Shown here: in pieces, positions 14,694 to 23,419 of the stretch
Layout of the letters: the number at the start of each line of letters is the position of its first letter
How positions within the stretch are numbered: the first letter of the stretch is position 1
Assembly (NCBI GenBank): GCA_030528545.1
Contig: JAUMYR010000015.1
Location: 9,340 to 35,049 of the forward strand
Length of the DNA: 25,710 bases
Reading direction: 5' to 3'
Source: Propionibacteriaceae bacterium
GTDB lineage: Bacteria; Actinomycetota; Actinomycetes; Propionibacteriales; Propionibacteriaceae
The notes under the pieces: model-generated
Seen by the model: the letters and a program-made list of their open reading frames with translations, nothing else
Databases searched by the model: none
Told to the model about the DNA's origin: nothing
Translations under genes and position numbers: made by a program

Positions 14694-15485
14694 ATGCTGG
14701 TCAAGGACACTCGCCGTAACCGGGTAATCACCCAGGTTCTCGCCACGGTGCTGGTGGCCCCGTTCGCCCTGCCGCTGGTGTGGATTCTGCTCATCAGTTT
14801 CGACGGCCAGGGCGCGGTCGCAAACTATTCGGCGGTCATGTCCAGGACGCCATTCCTGAGGTTCCTGGTAAACAGCGTGATCATTTCTTCTGGCGTCATC
14901 GCCCTCGTCACGGTGTGCACGATGCTTGCCAGCTACGCCCTGGCAAAGCTGCGGCTGCCCGCCCGAGAAGCGATTTTCATGAGCATCCTGGTCGGTTTGA
15001 TGCTGCCCGCGGTTGCCCTGATCATCCCTCTTTTCCAGTTCGTCGTGAGGTTTCAGCTGTTCAATACCTATCTGTCGGTGATCCTGCCGCTATCCGCAGT
15101 GATCCTGCCTATGACGATTCTGCTCGGCCGCAACTACATCATGGGCGTCCCCGACGAGTTGCTGGAGGCCGCCCGGGTCGATGGCGCGTCCTCTTTCGGC
15201 ATCCTGTGGCGGGTGCTTCTGCCGTTGTGCGGCCCGATTATCTCGGTCACCGTCGTGTGGAGTTTCCTGAACTCCTGGAATGAGTTCCTACTTCCGCTGC
15301 TATTCCTGCAAGACCCGGCGAAACAGGCCATCACACAGGTGCCCACGTATTTCACCTCCACCTACGGATCGGACGTGCCAAAGATTTTCGCGGCTCTGGT
15401 GCTGATGTGCTTGCCGATCACGGCCGCCTACCTGAGCCTGCAACGGTTCTTCGAGCGGGGCCTGACCGCTGGCGCGCTGAAGTGA
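14694..15485 (+). CDS. Sugar-type ABC transporter permease (MalG/UgpE-like)
   Basis: 263 residues from ATG 14694, with AAAGGA upstream. It has the second-permease signature 'ELLEAARVDGASSFGILWRVLLPL' and 'NSWNEFLLPLLFL', typical of MalG-type subunits. End of the lacI-hydrolase-importer gene run. No ATPase gene follows, so a shared MsmK/MalK-type ATPase encoded elsewhere must energise the transporter, as is common for this family in Gram-positives. Confidence 0.92.
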   Translation: MLVKDTRRNRVITQVLATVLVAPFALPLVWILLISFDGQGAVANYSAVMSRTPFLRFLVNSVIISSGVIALVTVCTMLASYALAKLRLPAREAIFMSILVGLMLPAVALIIPLFQFVVRFQLFNTYLSVILPLSAVILPMTILLGRNYIMGVPDELLEAARVDGASSFGILWRVLLPLCGPIISVTVVWSFLNSWNEFLLPLLFLQDPAKQAITQVPTYFTSTYGSDVPKIFAALVLMCLPITAAYLSLQRFFERGLTAGALK

Positions 15486-15503
15486 ATCCTCGCGGGTTCG
15501 GCT

Positions 15504-15537
15504 GAGCCTGGGCCGGGCGTACTAGCGGCGTCCGGCT
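15504..15537 (+). terminator. Weak inverted repeat after the ABC permease gene
   Basis: GAGCC and GGCTC arms with partly paired GC-rich interior lie 20 bases after the permease stop. The pairing is imperfect and no T run follows, so this is only a possible factor-dependent 3' end. The remainder of 15486-15594 shows the promoter and operator of the next gene. Confidence 0.25.
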
Positions 15538-15574
15538 CACCGGGGCCTGAGTCCGGCCTCCCCAGAAGCTCAGG

Positions 15575-15610
15575 TTGCGCGACCCCCTCAAAACTTGATA
15601 ATGGTTATCA
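15575..15610 (+). promoter_or_regulatory. Promoter with overlapping Zur-type zinc box
   Basis: TGATAATGGTTATCA (15596-15610) is a perfect TGATAA-N3-TTATCA inverted repeat, matching the actinobacterial Zur (zinc uptake regulator) consensus. GATAAT inside it (15597-15602) is a good -10 element, with TTGCGC (15575-15580) 16 bases upstream as a weak -35. Zinc-loaded Zur would occlude the -10. Transcription would start at about the ATG at 15613. Confidence 0.75.
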
Positions 15611-15612
15611 CT

Positions 15613-16875
15613 ATGAATATCCCGCGCCGCCTGACACCCGCACTCGCCCTTGGCTTGGGCCTATCACTGGCCGCCTGCGGCACCACATCGACCCCGGCTA
15701 GCACGCCGAGCGCCACCACGGCCGCATCATCGGCCCCGGCCGCGCCGAGCCCCCGCCCGACCCAGGAGGTGGAGAATCCGCAGCCACGGCTGGCGATCAC
15801 CTACGACGGCGGCATCCTCATTGTCGACGCGACGAGTTTCGAGCAGCTGGCCGAGTATAAGGCCGAGGGCTATCAGGGGCTGAGCGAGGCAGGTGACGGC
15901 CGTCACCTGCTGGTCAGCAACGAGGAAGGCTTCCGCCTGCTGGACATGGGGGCATGGACCGTCTCTCACGGCGATCACGGCCACGCCCACGTCACGACGC
16001 CGCTGCTCACCGATGTCACCTTCCCCGGCAAGAAAGCCGGGCACGCCGTCGCTCACGGCAACACCACCACGCTCTTCTTCGACGGCACCGGCGATTACAA
16101 GGTCTACGACCCCCGCCTGCTGAGCGACAAGGGCGCACCCAAGACCACCGACTACAAAACCGAGCACCCCCACCACGGCGTCGCCCTGGTGCTTGAGGAC
16201 GGCACCCGCATCGAGACCATCGGCAAGGACAAGGAGCGCCCCGGGGCGCGGGTTTTCGACGCCTCGGGTAAGGAAATCGCCAAGTCCGAGGACTGCCCCG
16301 GCGTCCACGGTGAGGGCGTCGCCGCGGACCACCGGGTCGTGCTGGGATGCACCAACGGGCTGCTGATCTTCGACGGCAAGTCGTCCTTCAGCAAGGCGAC
16401 CTCGCCGGACGCCTATGGCCGGATCGCGAAGGTGTCCGCGACCGAGAAGTCCCCCATCGTGCTGGGCGACTACAAGGTCGACAAGGACGCCAAGCCGGAG
16501 CGCTCTAAGCGGGTCGCGCTAGTCGACACCGCCGCCGCGACCATGAAACTGGTGGAGCTTCCCGCCAGCTACTCCTACGGCACCCTCGGACGCGGCCCGG
16601 CGGGCGAGGCCCTCGTTCTCGGTACCGACGGCACCCTGCGCGTCATCGACCCCGTCGCCGGGACCATCACCAAGGAGGTCAAGGTGACCGGAGAATGGGA
16701 CCTGTCGGCCAACTGGCAAGACCCGGTCCCGGCCATGCGCGTCCTCGGCAAGACCGCCTACATCACCGAACCGGCCGCCAAGAAGGTGCACGTCGTCGAC
16801 CTGACCTCGTGGAGCCTCACCCGCAGCGGGGATCTCACGCAGACACCCCGCGGAATCCACGGCGTGGCGGGCTGA
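15613..16875 (+). CDS. aztD: AztD-like zinc metallochaperone, beta-propeller lipoprotein
   Basis: 420 residues. ATG 15613 gives a lipoprotein signal MNIPRRL...LAAC (Cys22). Upstream in-frame starts lie inside the Zur box. There is no ribosome-binding site, and the predicted start point coincides with the ATG, so the mRNA is probably leaderless. After a Ser/Thr/Pro/Ala linker (about 25-55) come repeated beta-propeller-like blades ('GILIVDATSFEQLAEYK', 'GTLRVIDPVAGTITKEV', 'KKVHVVDLTSWSL'). His-rich HGDHGHAH (119-126) and HPHHG are likely zinc ligands. AztD proteins hand zinc to the AztC binding protein of an AztABC importer. That transporter is not in this window. The Zur box supports the zinc role. 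Confidence 0.78.
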   Translation: MNIPRRLTPALALGLGLSLAACGTTSTPASTPSATTAASSAPAAPSPRPTQEVENPQPRLAITYDGGILIVDATSFEQLAEYKAEGYQGLSEAGDGRHLLVSNEEGFRLLDMGAWTVSHGDHGHAHVTTPLLTDVTFPGKKAGHAVAHGNTTTLFFDGTGDYKVYDPRLLSDKGAPKTTDYKTEHPHHGVALVLEDGTRIETIGKDKERPGARVFDASGKEIAKSEDCPGVHGEGVAADHRVVLGCTNGLLIFDGKSSFSKATSPDAYGRIAKVSATEKSPIVLGDYKVDKDAKPERSKRVALVDTAAATMKLVELPASYSYGTLGRGPAGEALVLGTDGTLRVIDPVAGTITKEVKVTGEWDLSANWQDPVPAMRVLGKTAYITEPAAKKVHVVDLTSWSLTRSGDLTQTPRGIHGVAG

Positions 16876-16930
16876 ACAGCCCAGCACGCCCCGCCACTCT
16901 CCTCGGCAACCACCCCCTGCCGAGACACCC

Positions 16931-16970
16931 GTTCGGCCCGCCCATGCCTGGGGGCGGGCCGAACTCTTTT
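16931..16970 (+). terminator. Rho-independent terminator after the aztD-like gene
   Basis: A 13-bp perfect GC-rich stem, GTTCGGCCCGCCC against GGGCGGGCCGAAC, with a 7- to 8-base loop is followed by TCTTTT. It is a textbook intrinsic terminator, 55 bases after the stop, and insulates the zinc gene from the iron operon. Confidence 0.9.
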
Positions 16971-17039
16971 CGTCCCACCAGAGCCACCGGCGCGGTTCTC
17001 ACACACCGTCCCCTAGTGCAACCTCCCACCCAGGTGAAC

Positions 17040-17058
17040 TAAGGTAAGCTTTACCAAC
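17040..17058. promoter_or_regulatory. DtxR/IdeR-type iron box before the ECF/IrtAB-like operon
   Basis: TAAGGTAAGCTTTACCAAC, with inner inverted repeat GGTAA-N3-TTACC, matches about 13 of 19 positions of the DtxR/IdeR consensus TTAGGTTAGSCTAACCTAA. It lies 18 bases before the first start codon of the operon, between it and the terminator, where an iron-loaded repressor would block transcription. The promoter elements themselves are not clear. Confidence 0.65.
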
Positions 17059-17076
17059 TTAGAGAAGGCGGAGGCA

Positions 17077-17661
17077 ATGAAAACTTTGACCGCGCGCGAC
17101 CTCATCAATACCGGAGTCTTCTCCGCCATTTACTTCGCCCTCACTTTCCTTTTCGGGATGCTCGGGCTGTTCGGCCCGGCTGCCATGCCCGTAGGGGCCG
17201 CACTAGCGCTCATCGCCAACGGGGTCACGATCGCGCTGTTCCAGTACCGGGTGCCCAAGATCGGGGCGATGACCCTGCTCGGGCTCATCATGGGCCTGCT
17301 GATGACGGTCACCGGACACAGCTGGTATTCCATCGTGCTCGCGGCGCTCCTCGGCCTAGCCGCCGACGGCATCTCCTACCTTGGCTCGTGGCGGCGGCCA
17401 CTATTGCAGGCGCTCTCCTATGCCGTGTTCACCTGCTGGTACATCGCGCCGGTGCTGCCGCTGTTCTTCAACTCCGAGGCTTACTTCACCGATATCGCCA
17501 TCCAGATGGGTGAGTCCTACGCCGAGAGCTTCCGCCAGATGCTGACTCCCACCTTCGTCATCGTGTGGCAGTGCATCTCCTTCGTAATTGCCCTGGTCGG
17601 CGGCCTGTTCGGGCAGTCTGTGGTGCGGCGGCATTTCTCGCGCGCCGGACTCACCGCATGA
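17077..17661 (+). CDS. MptD/Trep_Strep-family ECF transporter S component
   Basis: 194 residues from ATG 17077, with GGCGGAGG upstream. Five to six hydrophobic segments. N-terminal 'LTARDLINTGVFSAIYFALTF', the central 'TGHSWYSIVLAALLGLAADGISY' and the FNSEAYFTD segment fit the MptD (Trep_Strep) group of substrate-binding integral membrane S components. S components confer substrate specificity on energy-coupling-factor importers. The ligand of this group is not settled. The iron box and the siderophore-type genes downstream suggest an iron chelate or heme. The stop overlaps the EcfT start by 4 bases. Confidence 0.82.
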   Translation: MKTLTARDLINTGVFSAIYFALTFLFGMLGLFGPAAMPVGAALALIANGVTIALFQYRVPKIGAMTLLGLIMGLLMTVTGHSWYSIVLAALLGLAADGISYLGSWRRPLLQALSYAVFTCWYIAPVLPLFFNSEAYFTDIAIQMGESYAESFRQMLTPTFVIVWQCISFVIALVGGLFGQSVVRRHFSRAGLTA

Positions 17662-18389
17662 CAGCGACCGCCGTCGCGCCAGACTGCGTCCTCACCCGAC
17701 GGGGGTTGCGGGCAGACCCCCGCTCCTGGATATTGCTGGTTGCTGTCGTCAACATCCTGGTCGTCGGCGGGGGTCCCTTCCCGGTGACCGTCGCCGCCCA
17801 GGTGATCGTCCTCGCCCTGGTGGCGACGCTGCGGCGGCCCCGGCTGTGGTGGTCGTCCCTCGCCTGGTTCGCACTGACCTCCGGCACCTACCTGGTGCTA
17901 CCCATGCTCGGCTCCAACGGATGGCTAGCCGCTGGGGCGTTCACCGGGTTCTGGCTGGCGCGGTTCTCGACATCGATCGTGCTGGGCATCTGCGTCCTGA
18001 CGGTGGTCCGCCCCGGTGAGCTGATCGCCGCCCTGTCCCAGATCAGGACGCCCCGGTGGCTGACGATCCCGCTGGCGGTGATGTTCCGGTTCCTGCCCGT
18101 GGTGCGGGCCGAGTACAAGGCGGTCGTGGACGCGATGTCCCTGCGCGGGCTTCACCCGGGTGCCCGGATGATCTCCCAGCCCCTGCGCACCCTCGAATAC
18201 GTGCTGGTGCCGCTGCTGACCTCGTGTTCCCGGATCGCCGACGACCTGTCCGCGTCCGCGCTGGTGCGCGGGCTGGGCAGCCCCCGGCGCCCGACCTCCA
18301 TCGCGGGGATCGGTTTCGGCCCCGGCGACGCCCTGATCTGGCTGGCCGCGGCGGCGCTCATCGCCCTACGGTTCGCGGTGGCCCGATGA
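17658..18389 (+). CDS. ecfT: ECF transporter transmembrane component EcfT
   Basis: 243 residues from ATG 17658 (ATGA overlap with the S component). A polytopic protein with the two Ala/Arg-Gly coupling motifs of EcfT in its cytoplasmic helices: 'VVDAMSLRGLHPG' and 'LSASALVRGLGSP'. These grip the ATPase pair and transmit its movement to the S component. Membrane helices are packed in the N-terminal half, with one more at the C-terminus. The ATPase gene follows with another 4-base overlap. Confidence 0.88.
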   Translation: MTATAVAPDCVLTRRGLRADPRSWILLVAVVNILVVGGGPFPVTVAAQVIVLALVATLRRPRLWWSSLAWFALTSGTYLVLPMLGSNGWLAAGAFTGFWLARFSTSIVLGICVLTVVRPGELIAALSQIRTPRWLTIPLAVMFRFLPVVRAEYKAVVDAMSLRGLHPGARMISQPLRTLEYVLVPLLTSCSRIADDLSASALVRGLGSPRRPTSIAGIGFGPGDALIWLAAAALIALRFAVAR

Positions 18390-19864
18390 GCACGGTCGAG
18401 ACCCGCAGCGCCGGTTTCGCCTATCAGGCGCCGCAGGCCATGAACCAGCCTCCCGTCACGGCGCTTCACGACCTGTCCTTGAACCTGCCGCCGGGCAGCG
18501 CCACGCTGATCACCGGCGCCAGCGGCTCAGGCAAGAGCACCGCCCTGCGGCTGCTGAACGGGCTCGTCCCACACCTCACCGGTGGTGAGCTGAGCGGCGA
18601 GGTGATCGTCGCTGGCCGCAACACCCGCGAGACGCCGCTGCATGAGCTCGGCCAGGTCACCGGCACGGTATTCCAGAACCCCCGCACCCAGTTCTTCACC
18701 GCGACCACGCTGGAAGAGCTCGCCTTCGCCCTTGAGAACGCTGGCACTCCCGCACCTGAAATTGAGGCCAGGGTCGTCGCCGCGGCGCGGAAGGCCGGGA
18801 TCTCCCACCTCCTGCACCGGGCGCTGGCGGAACTATCAGGAGGCGAACTCCAGCTCATCGCCTGCGCCTGCGTCCTAGCTACCGACGCGGGCATCCTCTT
18901 GCTGGACGAGCCGACCTCGAACCTCTCCCCCGACGCCATCGACGGCCTGCGTCGCCTGCTCTTCGACCTGAAGGCCTCGGGGCTGACCCTGGTGATCGCC
19001 GAGCACCGGCTGCACTTCCTCAACGGCCTAGTCGACACCGTGGTGCACCTCGACCACGGACGCCTGGTGTCCGTTGCCCCCGCGGCCGAGTTCTTCGCGA
19101 TGACCGACGCCGACCGGCGCGCCGCGGGGCTGCGGACCCTGGCCCCGCCGAGGCTCGCCCGGGCCGACGTGGCGCTGCCCGATCCCGTCGGCGGCCTGGC
19201 CGTGCGCGGGCTGAAGTTCTCCTACCAGGCCGGCCGGCCCGTCCTGGACATCGCATCGCTCACCTTCCCCGCCGGGAGCGTCAGCGCACTCTGCGGGCCG
19301 AACGGGGCGGGCAAGACCACCCTCGCGCGGGTGCTCACGGGCCTGGCCGCCCAGGGCGCGGGCGAGATCCTGCTGGACGGCCACGCGACCTCCCAGAAGC
19401 AGCGTCAGACCGTGTCCGCGCTGGTGATGCAGGACGTGCACCGGCAGCTGTTCGGCGAGAGTGTCGCCGCCGAGGTCACGCTGGGCCTGCCCCCGGGGGC
19501 GAGGGTGGAGGTCCCGGCGCTGCTGGAGGAGCTGGGCCTGCTGGACCTCGCCGACCGGCACCCGATGAGCCTGTCTGGAGGGCAGAAGCAGCGCCTGGTC
19601 GTGGCCGCGGCGCTGGCGTCCGGGGCGCGGGTCTACGTCTTCGACGAGCCGACCTCCGGCGTCGACTATCGCCACCTTCAGGCCGTCTCGGCCCGCATCC
19701 GGAGCCTGGCCGCGGCCGGGCACGTGGTCATCGTCATCAGCCACGACCCGGAGTTTCTCGCCGAGTGCGCCGACCTGCTTATCACCATATCCCCTTATGA
19801 AACCGGAGTGGGGAACCGGATCGATATGGCCGCTGTGCGGCGGGAGGGAACCTGTGATGCGTGA
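18386..19864 (+). CDS. ecfA: ECF transporter ATPase, two ABC domains fused in one chain
   Basis: 492 residues from ATG 18386. Two complete nucleotide-binding domains: the first has Walker A GASGSGKST (44-52), signature LSGGELQ (150-156) and Walker B ILLLDEPTSNL. The second has Walker A GPNGAGKTT (304-312), signature LSGGQKQR (396-403) and YVFDEPTSGVD. It corresponds to EcfA1 and EcfA2 joined head to tail, so one gene gives the ATPase pair. The first signature continues LIACACVLA instead of the usual QRVAIA run, a small divergence. The 3' end overlaps the next gene by 8 bases. Confidence 0.9.
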   Translation: MSTVETRSAGFAYQAPQAMNQPPVTALHDLSLNLPPGSATLITGASGSGKSTALRLLNGLVPHLTGGELSGEVIVAGRNTRETPLHELGQVTGTVFQNPRTQFFTATTLEELAFALENAGTPAPEIEARVVAAARKAGISHLLHRALAELSGGELQLIACACVLATDAGILLLDEPTSNLSPDAIDGLRRLLFDLKASGLTLVIAEHRLHFLNGLVDTVVHLDHGRLVSVAPAAEFFAMTDADRRAAGLRTLAPPRLARADVALPDPVGGLAVRGLKFSYQAGRPVLDIASLTFPAGSVSALCGPNGAGKTTLARVLTGLAAQGAGEILLDGHATSQKQRQTVSALVMQDVHRQLFGESVAAEVTLGLPPGARVEVPALLEELGLLDLADRHPMSLSGGQKQRLVVAAALASGARVYVFDEPTSGVDYRHLQAVSARIRSLAAAGHVVIVISHDPEFLAECADLLITISPYETGVGNRIDMAAVRREGTCDA

Positions 19865-21644
19865 ACGCGCAAACGAGAAGGAACAGAGCGCGGCGAAAGC
19901 CAAACAGGCCGCCGGGAAGCTGGCCCTGGCTGATCTCATCCGGCCTGTCCGCTGGCAGCTCCTCATCGGGCGGGTCCTGGGTGGGGTGTCGGCTGCGCTG
20001 GCGATCGTGCCCTACCTGGCGCTGGTGATGATGGGCAATGCGCTGCTGGACTCCTGGCGGGCCGGGCAGAAACCCGATCCCGCGACGATCAACCAGGCGA
20101 TCGTGGTGCTGCTGTCGGCCTTCGTCGGCAGGATTCTGATCTATGCCCTGGCCCTCGTCATCACACACCTTGCCGACGTGAAACTCTCGGCCGTCATCCG
20201 CCACCGCATTGTCACCACCATCGGTCAGGCGCCGCTGTCGTACTTCTCCGAGCTGACTTCGGGCCGGATCCGCAAGACCATCCAGGACGATGTCACCACG
20301 CTGCACCTGCTCGTCGCCCACAAGCCCGTGGACGCGACGGTCGCGGTGGTCGCACCGCTGTCGCTCGGGGTCTACGCCTTCGTGATCGACTGGCGGCTGG
20401 GGCTGCTGGCGATCGGGCTGGTCCCGATCTACCTGGTCGTCTACGCCCTCATGCTGTCGAGCCTCGGGGAGAAGACCGCCGAACTCGATACCGAACTGTC
20501 GGGCCTGTCGGCGGCGATGGTCGAGTTCGTCTTCGGGATCAACGTCGTCAAAGCCTTCGGTATCGCGGGCCAGGCCCACGCCCGCTACGCCGCGCAGGCG
20601 ACCAGCGCTGCCGACATGTACGACGCCTGGAGCAAGCCGATGTTCCGCGGGTCGGCGATCAGCATGTCGATCATCAGCGCCCCGGTGGTGCTGTTCCTCA
20701 ACCTGCTGGGCGGTTATTTCCTCGTGTCCGCCGGTGCGGTCAGCCCGGTGGACCTGATCGTGACGAGCCTGATCGCGCTCACCCTGCCGGGAGCGATCCA
20801 GATTCTCGGCAACGCCGTCTGGTCTTATCAGCTGGCTGGCGGCGCGGCCCTGCGGATCATCGACACGCTGGGGGCTCCCTCCCTGGCCCCGATCAGCGAG
20901 CCGGTGGAACTCACCGGCAGCGATGTCGTCCTGGAGGATGTGACGCTGCGCTATGGCGAGACCGTCGCGGTGGATGGGGTCAGCCTCCGCCTGGCACCGG
21001 GCACCGTCACGGCGCTGGTCGGGGCGTCGGGGTCGGGCAAATCGTCGCTGGCGAAGCTGGTGGCCCGGTTCTACGACGCCGATTCCGGCCGGGTCCTGAT
21101 CGGCGGCACCGACATCCGGGAGATCCCCGACTTCCAGCTCTACACCATGGTGTCCTTCGTGTTGCAGGAGGCGATGCTGGTGCGGGCGAGCATCCGCTAC
21201 AACATCGCCCTGGCCAGGCCGGAGGCGAGCATCGAGGAGATCGAGCGGGCCGCCAGGATGGCGAATATCCACGACGACATCGTGGCGCTGCCCGATGGCT
21301 ATGACACGCTGGTCGGGGGCCAGACCCGGCTCTCGGGCGGGCAGGAGCAGCGCATCGCGATCGCCCGTGCGCTGCTGGCCGACACCCCGATCCTGGTGCT
21401 CGACGAGGCCACCGCGATGATGGACCCCGAGTGTGAGGGCGAGGTGCAGGCGGCGCTGACCCGGCTGGCGCAGGGACGCACGGTCCTGGTGATCGCCCAT
21501 CGTCCCGGCTCGATCGTCGGCGCCGACCAGATCGTGGTGCTGGATCGCGGCCGCGTGGTCGCTTGCGGAGCACACGAGGACGTGCTCCACCACCCCTGCT
21601 ACGCCGCTATCTGGCGTGGCTCCTACGTTGCCCAGGAGGCGTGA
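19857..21644 (+). CDS. ABC transporter, exporter-fold half transporter (IrtA/YbtP-like)
   Basis: 595 residues from ATG 19857 (GGGAGGGAA upstream). A transmembrane domain (about 30-330) fused to an ABC domain with Walker A GASGSGKSS (389-397), signature RLSGGQEQR and Walker B ILVLDEATAMMD. IrtAB and YbtPQ are exporter-fold proteins that import siderophores. This gene pairs with the next one, under an iron box and beside a siderophore reductase gene, which favours that role. IrtA of mycobacteria carries the reductase domain fused at its N-terminus. Here it is absent from this protein and encoded separately. A conventional exporter role is possible. Confidence 0.75.
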   Translation: MRERANEKEQSAAKAKQAAGKLALADLIRPVRWQLLIGRVLGGVSAALAIVPYLALVMMGNALLDSWRAGQKPDPATINQAIVVLLSAFVGRILIYALALVITHLADVKLSAVIRHRIVTTIGQAPLSYFSELTSGRIRKTIQDDVTTLHLLVAHKPVDATVAVVAPLSLGVYAFVIDWRLGLLAIGLVPIYLVVYALMLSSLGEKTAELDTELSGLSAAMVEFVFGINVVKAFGIAGQAHARYAAQATSAADMYDAWSKPMFRGSAISMSIISAPVVLFLNLLGGYFLVSAGAVSPVDLIVTSLIALTLPGAIQILGNAVWSYQLAGGAALRIIDTLGAPSLAPISEPVELTGSDVVLEDVTLRYGETVAVDGVSLRLAPGTVTALVGASGSGKSSLAKLVARFYDADSGRVLIGGTDIREIPDFQLYTMVSFVLQEAMLVRASIRYNIALARPEASIEEIERAARMANIHDDIVALPDGYDTLVGGQTRLSGGQEQRIAIARALLADTPILVLDEATAMMDPECEGEVQAALTRLAQGRTVLVIAHRPGSIVGADQIVVLDRGRVVACGAHEDVLHHPCYAAIWRGSYVAQEA

Positions 21645-21646
21645 CG

Positions 21647-23419
21647 ATGATTGAGGCAGGCATCTTCCGGACCTGGCGTAACTACGAACAGCTGCTCACC
21701 GCCCAGGGGGTGCGCTACCGCTCCACCATGGTGGCCTACTGCCTGCTGTGCGGGCTGATCCACGGCGGCGCTCTGCTGTGCCTGATCCTGGCGGCGTCCG
21801 CGCTGATGACCGGCGGGACCCTGTTCGGGCTGACCACGGTGGGGTGGATCGTCACGCTCGGGGTGCTGGCCGCCCTGGCTTTCGTGGCGACCTACAAGAT
21901 GTCGATGGTGAGCTATCTCGGCGCGATCGACATCATGCGCAATTTCCATGTGGTGCTCGGCGACCAGCTGGTGAAGCTGCCGCTGGGCTGGTTCACCCCG
22001 GCGCGGGGGGCGGCGCTGTCGCGCACCGCGAGCAACGGCATGATGGGGCTGGGCACGGCTTTCGCCCACCTGCTGTCCCAGGCGATGATCGAGGCGTCCA
22101 GCCTGGTGGTCATCATGATCGGGGTGACGGCGTGGAAGCCGGTGCTGGGGCTGACCCTGATCGTGGCCACTCCCCTGTTCGCCGCCGTGCTGGTCTGGTC
22201 GTCGCGGACCGCGGCCAAGGTCAAGCGGCGCAGCGAACCGGCCCGGCTCGAACTGGCCGACCGCCTGGTCGAGTACGCCAGGTGCCAGCCCGCGCTGCGG
22301 GCGAGCGGCCGTTCCCGCGACTACGACCTGCTGAACGCCGCCGTCGATGTCGAGGAGCGGAACTCCCGGCGCAAGCTGTGGTGGGAGACCGGGCTGATCC
22401 TGGCCAGTGGCCTGGCCGGGCAGTTCATCATTGTGGGCCTCATCGTCCTGGGCGCCCAGCTGGCGCTCAGCGGCAGCCTGAATCCGCTAGAGACCATCGC
22501 TTTCATCGGTGTAGCCCTGCGCTGCGTGCAGAGCCTGGGCACGCTCGGTGAGGTCGCGGTCGGGTTACAGGAGCAGGGGCCCCTGCTCCAGACCATCGAC
22601 GAGGTGCTGCACGAGCCGCTGCTGGCAGAACCCGGCGAGTCCGCGCCGTTCGCCGCGCCGGGGGCGGTGGAGCTGCGGGACGTGACGTTTGGCTACCAGC
22701 CCGGGCGTCCGGTGCTGAAGGGGGTCAGTTTCGCGGCGGCCCCGCGCACCATGACCGCGCTGGTGGGGCCGTCCGGTTCGGGCAAGACGACGCTGACGAG
22801 GCTCATCGCCCGGTTCTACGACGCCGATTCCGGGGATGTCCTGGTGAGCGGCACCAGTGTGCGTTCCCTCACCACGGCCGACCTGATGGGGCAGCTGTCG
22901 ATGGTGTTCCAGGAGGTCTACCTGTTCGACGACACCCTGGAGGCCAACATCCGGGTGGGCCGCACCGGCGCCAGCGACGCCGAGGTGCGGGCCGCCGCCG
23001 ACCGGGCGGGCGTGACCGAGATCGCCGAGCGGCTGCCGGAGGGGTGGCAGACCCGGGTCGGTGAGGGCGGGACGCTGCTGTCGGGTGGTGAGCGGCAGCG
23101 GGTGTCGATCGCCAGGGCGCTGCTGAAGCGGGCGCCCATCGTCCTGATCGACGAGGCGACCGCCGCGCTGGACGCCGAGAACGAGGCCAATATCGTCGCG
23201 GCCTTCGAGGAGTTGCGGCAGTATGCGACGCTGATCGTCATCGCCCACAAGCTGGATACCATCCGCTCGGCCAACCAGATCGTCGTCCTGGGCGAGGACG
23301 GCTCGGTCACCCAGACCGGCACGCACGCCGAGCTGGTCGCCGTACCGGGCCTCTACCAGGACTTCTGCACCGCACGCGCCGCGGCCCAGGGCTGGCGGCT
23401 CGCGGGGGACGCGCGATGA
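21647..23419 (+). CDS. ABC transporter, exporter-fold half transporter (IrtB/YbtQ-like)
   Basis: 590 residues from ATG 21647 (AGGAGG upstream, 2 bases after the previous stop). A six-helix transmembrane domain followed by an ABC domain: Walker A GPSGSGKTT, signature LLSGGERQRVSIARALL, Walker B IVLIDEATAALDAEN and a His switch VIAHKLDTI. Walker B and signature are canonical, while the partner has DEATAMMD, so the pair is probably a functional heterodimer with one somewhat divergent half. Overlaps the reductase gene by 4 bases. Confidence 0.78.
   Translation: MIEAGIFRTWRNYEQLLTAQGVRYRSTMVAYCLLCGLIHGGALLCLILAASALMTGGTLFGLTTVGWIVTLGVLAALAFVATYKMSMVSYLGAIDIMRNFHVVLGDQLVKLPLGWFTPARGAALSRTASNGMMGLGTAFAHLLSQAMIEASSLVVIMIGVTAWKPVLGLTLIVATPLFAAVLVWSSRTAAKVKRRSEPARLELADRLVEYARCQPALRASGRSRDYDLLNAAVDVEERNSRRKLWWETGLILASGLAGQFIIVGLIVLGAQLALSGSLNPLETIAFIGVALRCVQSLGTLGEVAVGLQEQGPLLQTIDEVLHEPLLAEPGESAPFAAPGAVELRDVTFGYQPGRPVLKGVSFAAAPRTMTALVGPSGSGKTTLTRLIARFYDADSGDVLVSGTSVRSLTTADLMGQLSMVFQEVYLFDDTLEANIRVGRTGASDAEVRAAADRAGVTEIAERLPEGWQTRVGEGGTLLSGGERQRVSIARALLKRAPIVLIDEATAALDAENEANIVAAFEELRQYATLIVIAHKLDTIRSANQIVVLGEDGSVTQTGTHAELVAVPGLYQDFCTARAAAQGWRLAGDAR

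Noticed and set aside
19782..21593. 603-codon minus-strand open frame opposite the IrtA-like gene
   Set aside because: It is an antisense shadow of a clear ABC transporter gene, with no domain match and a His/Gln/Asp/Arg-rich sequence.
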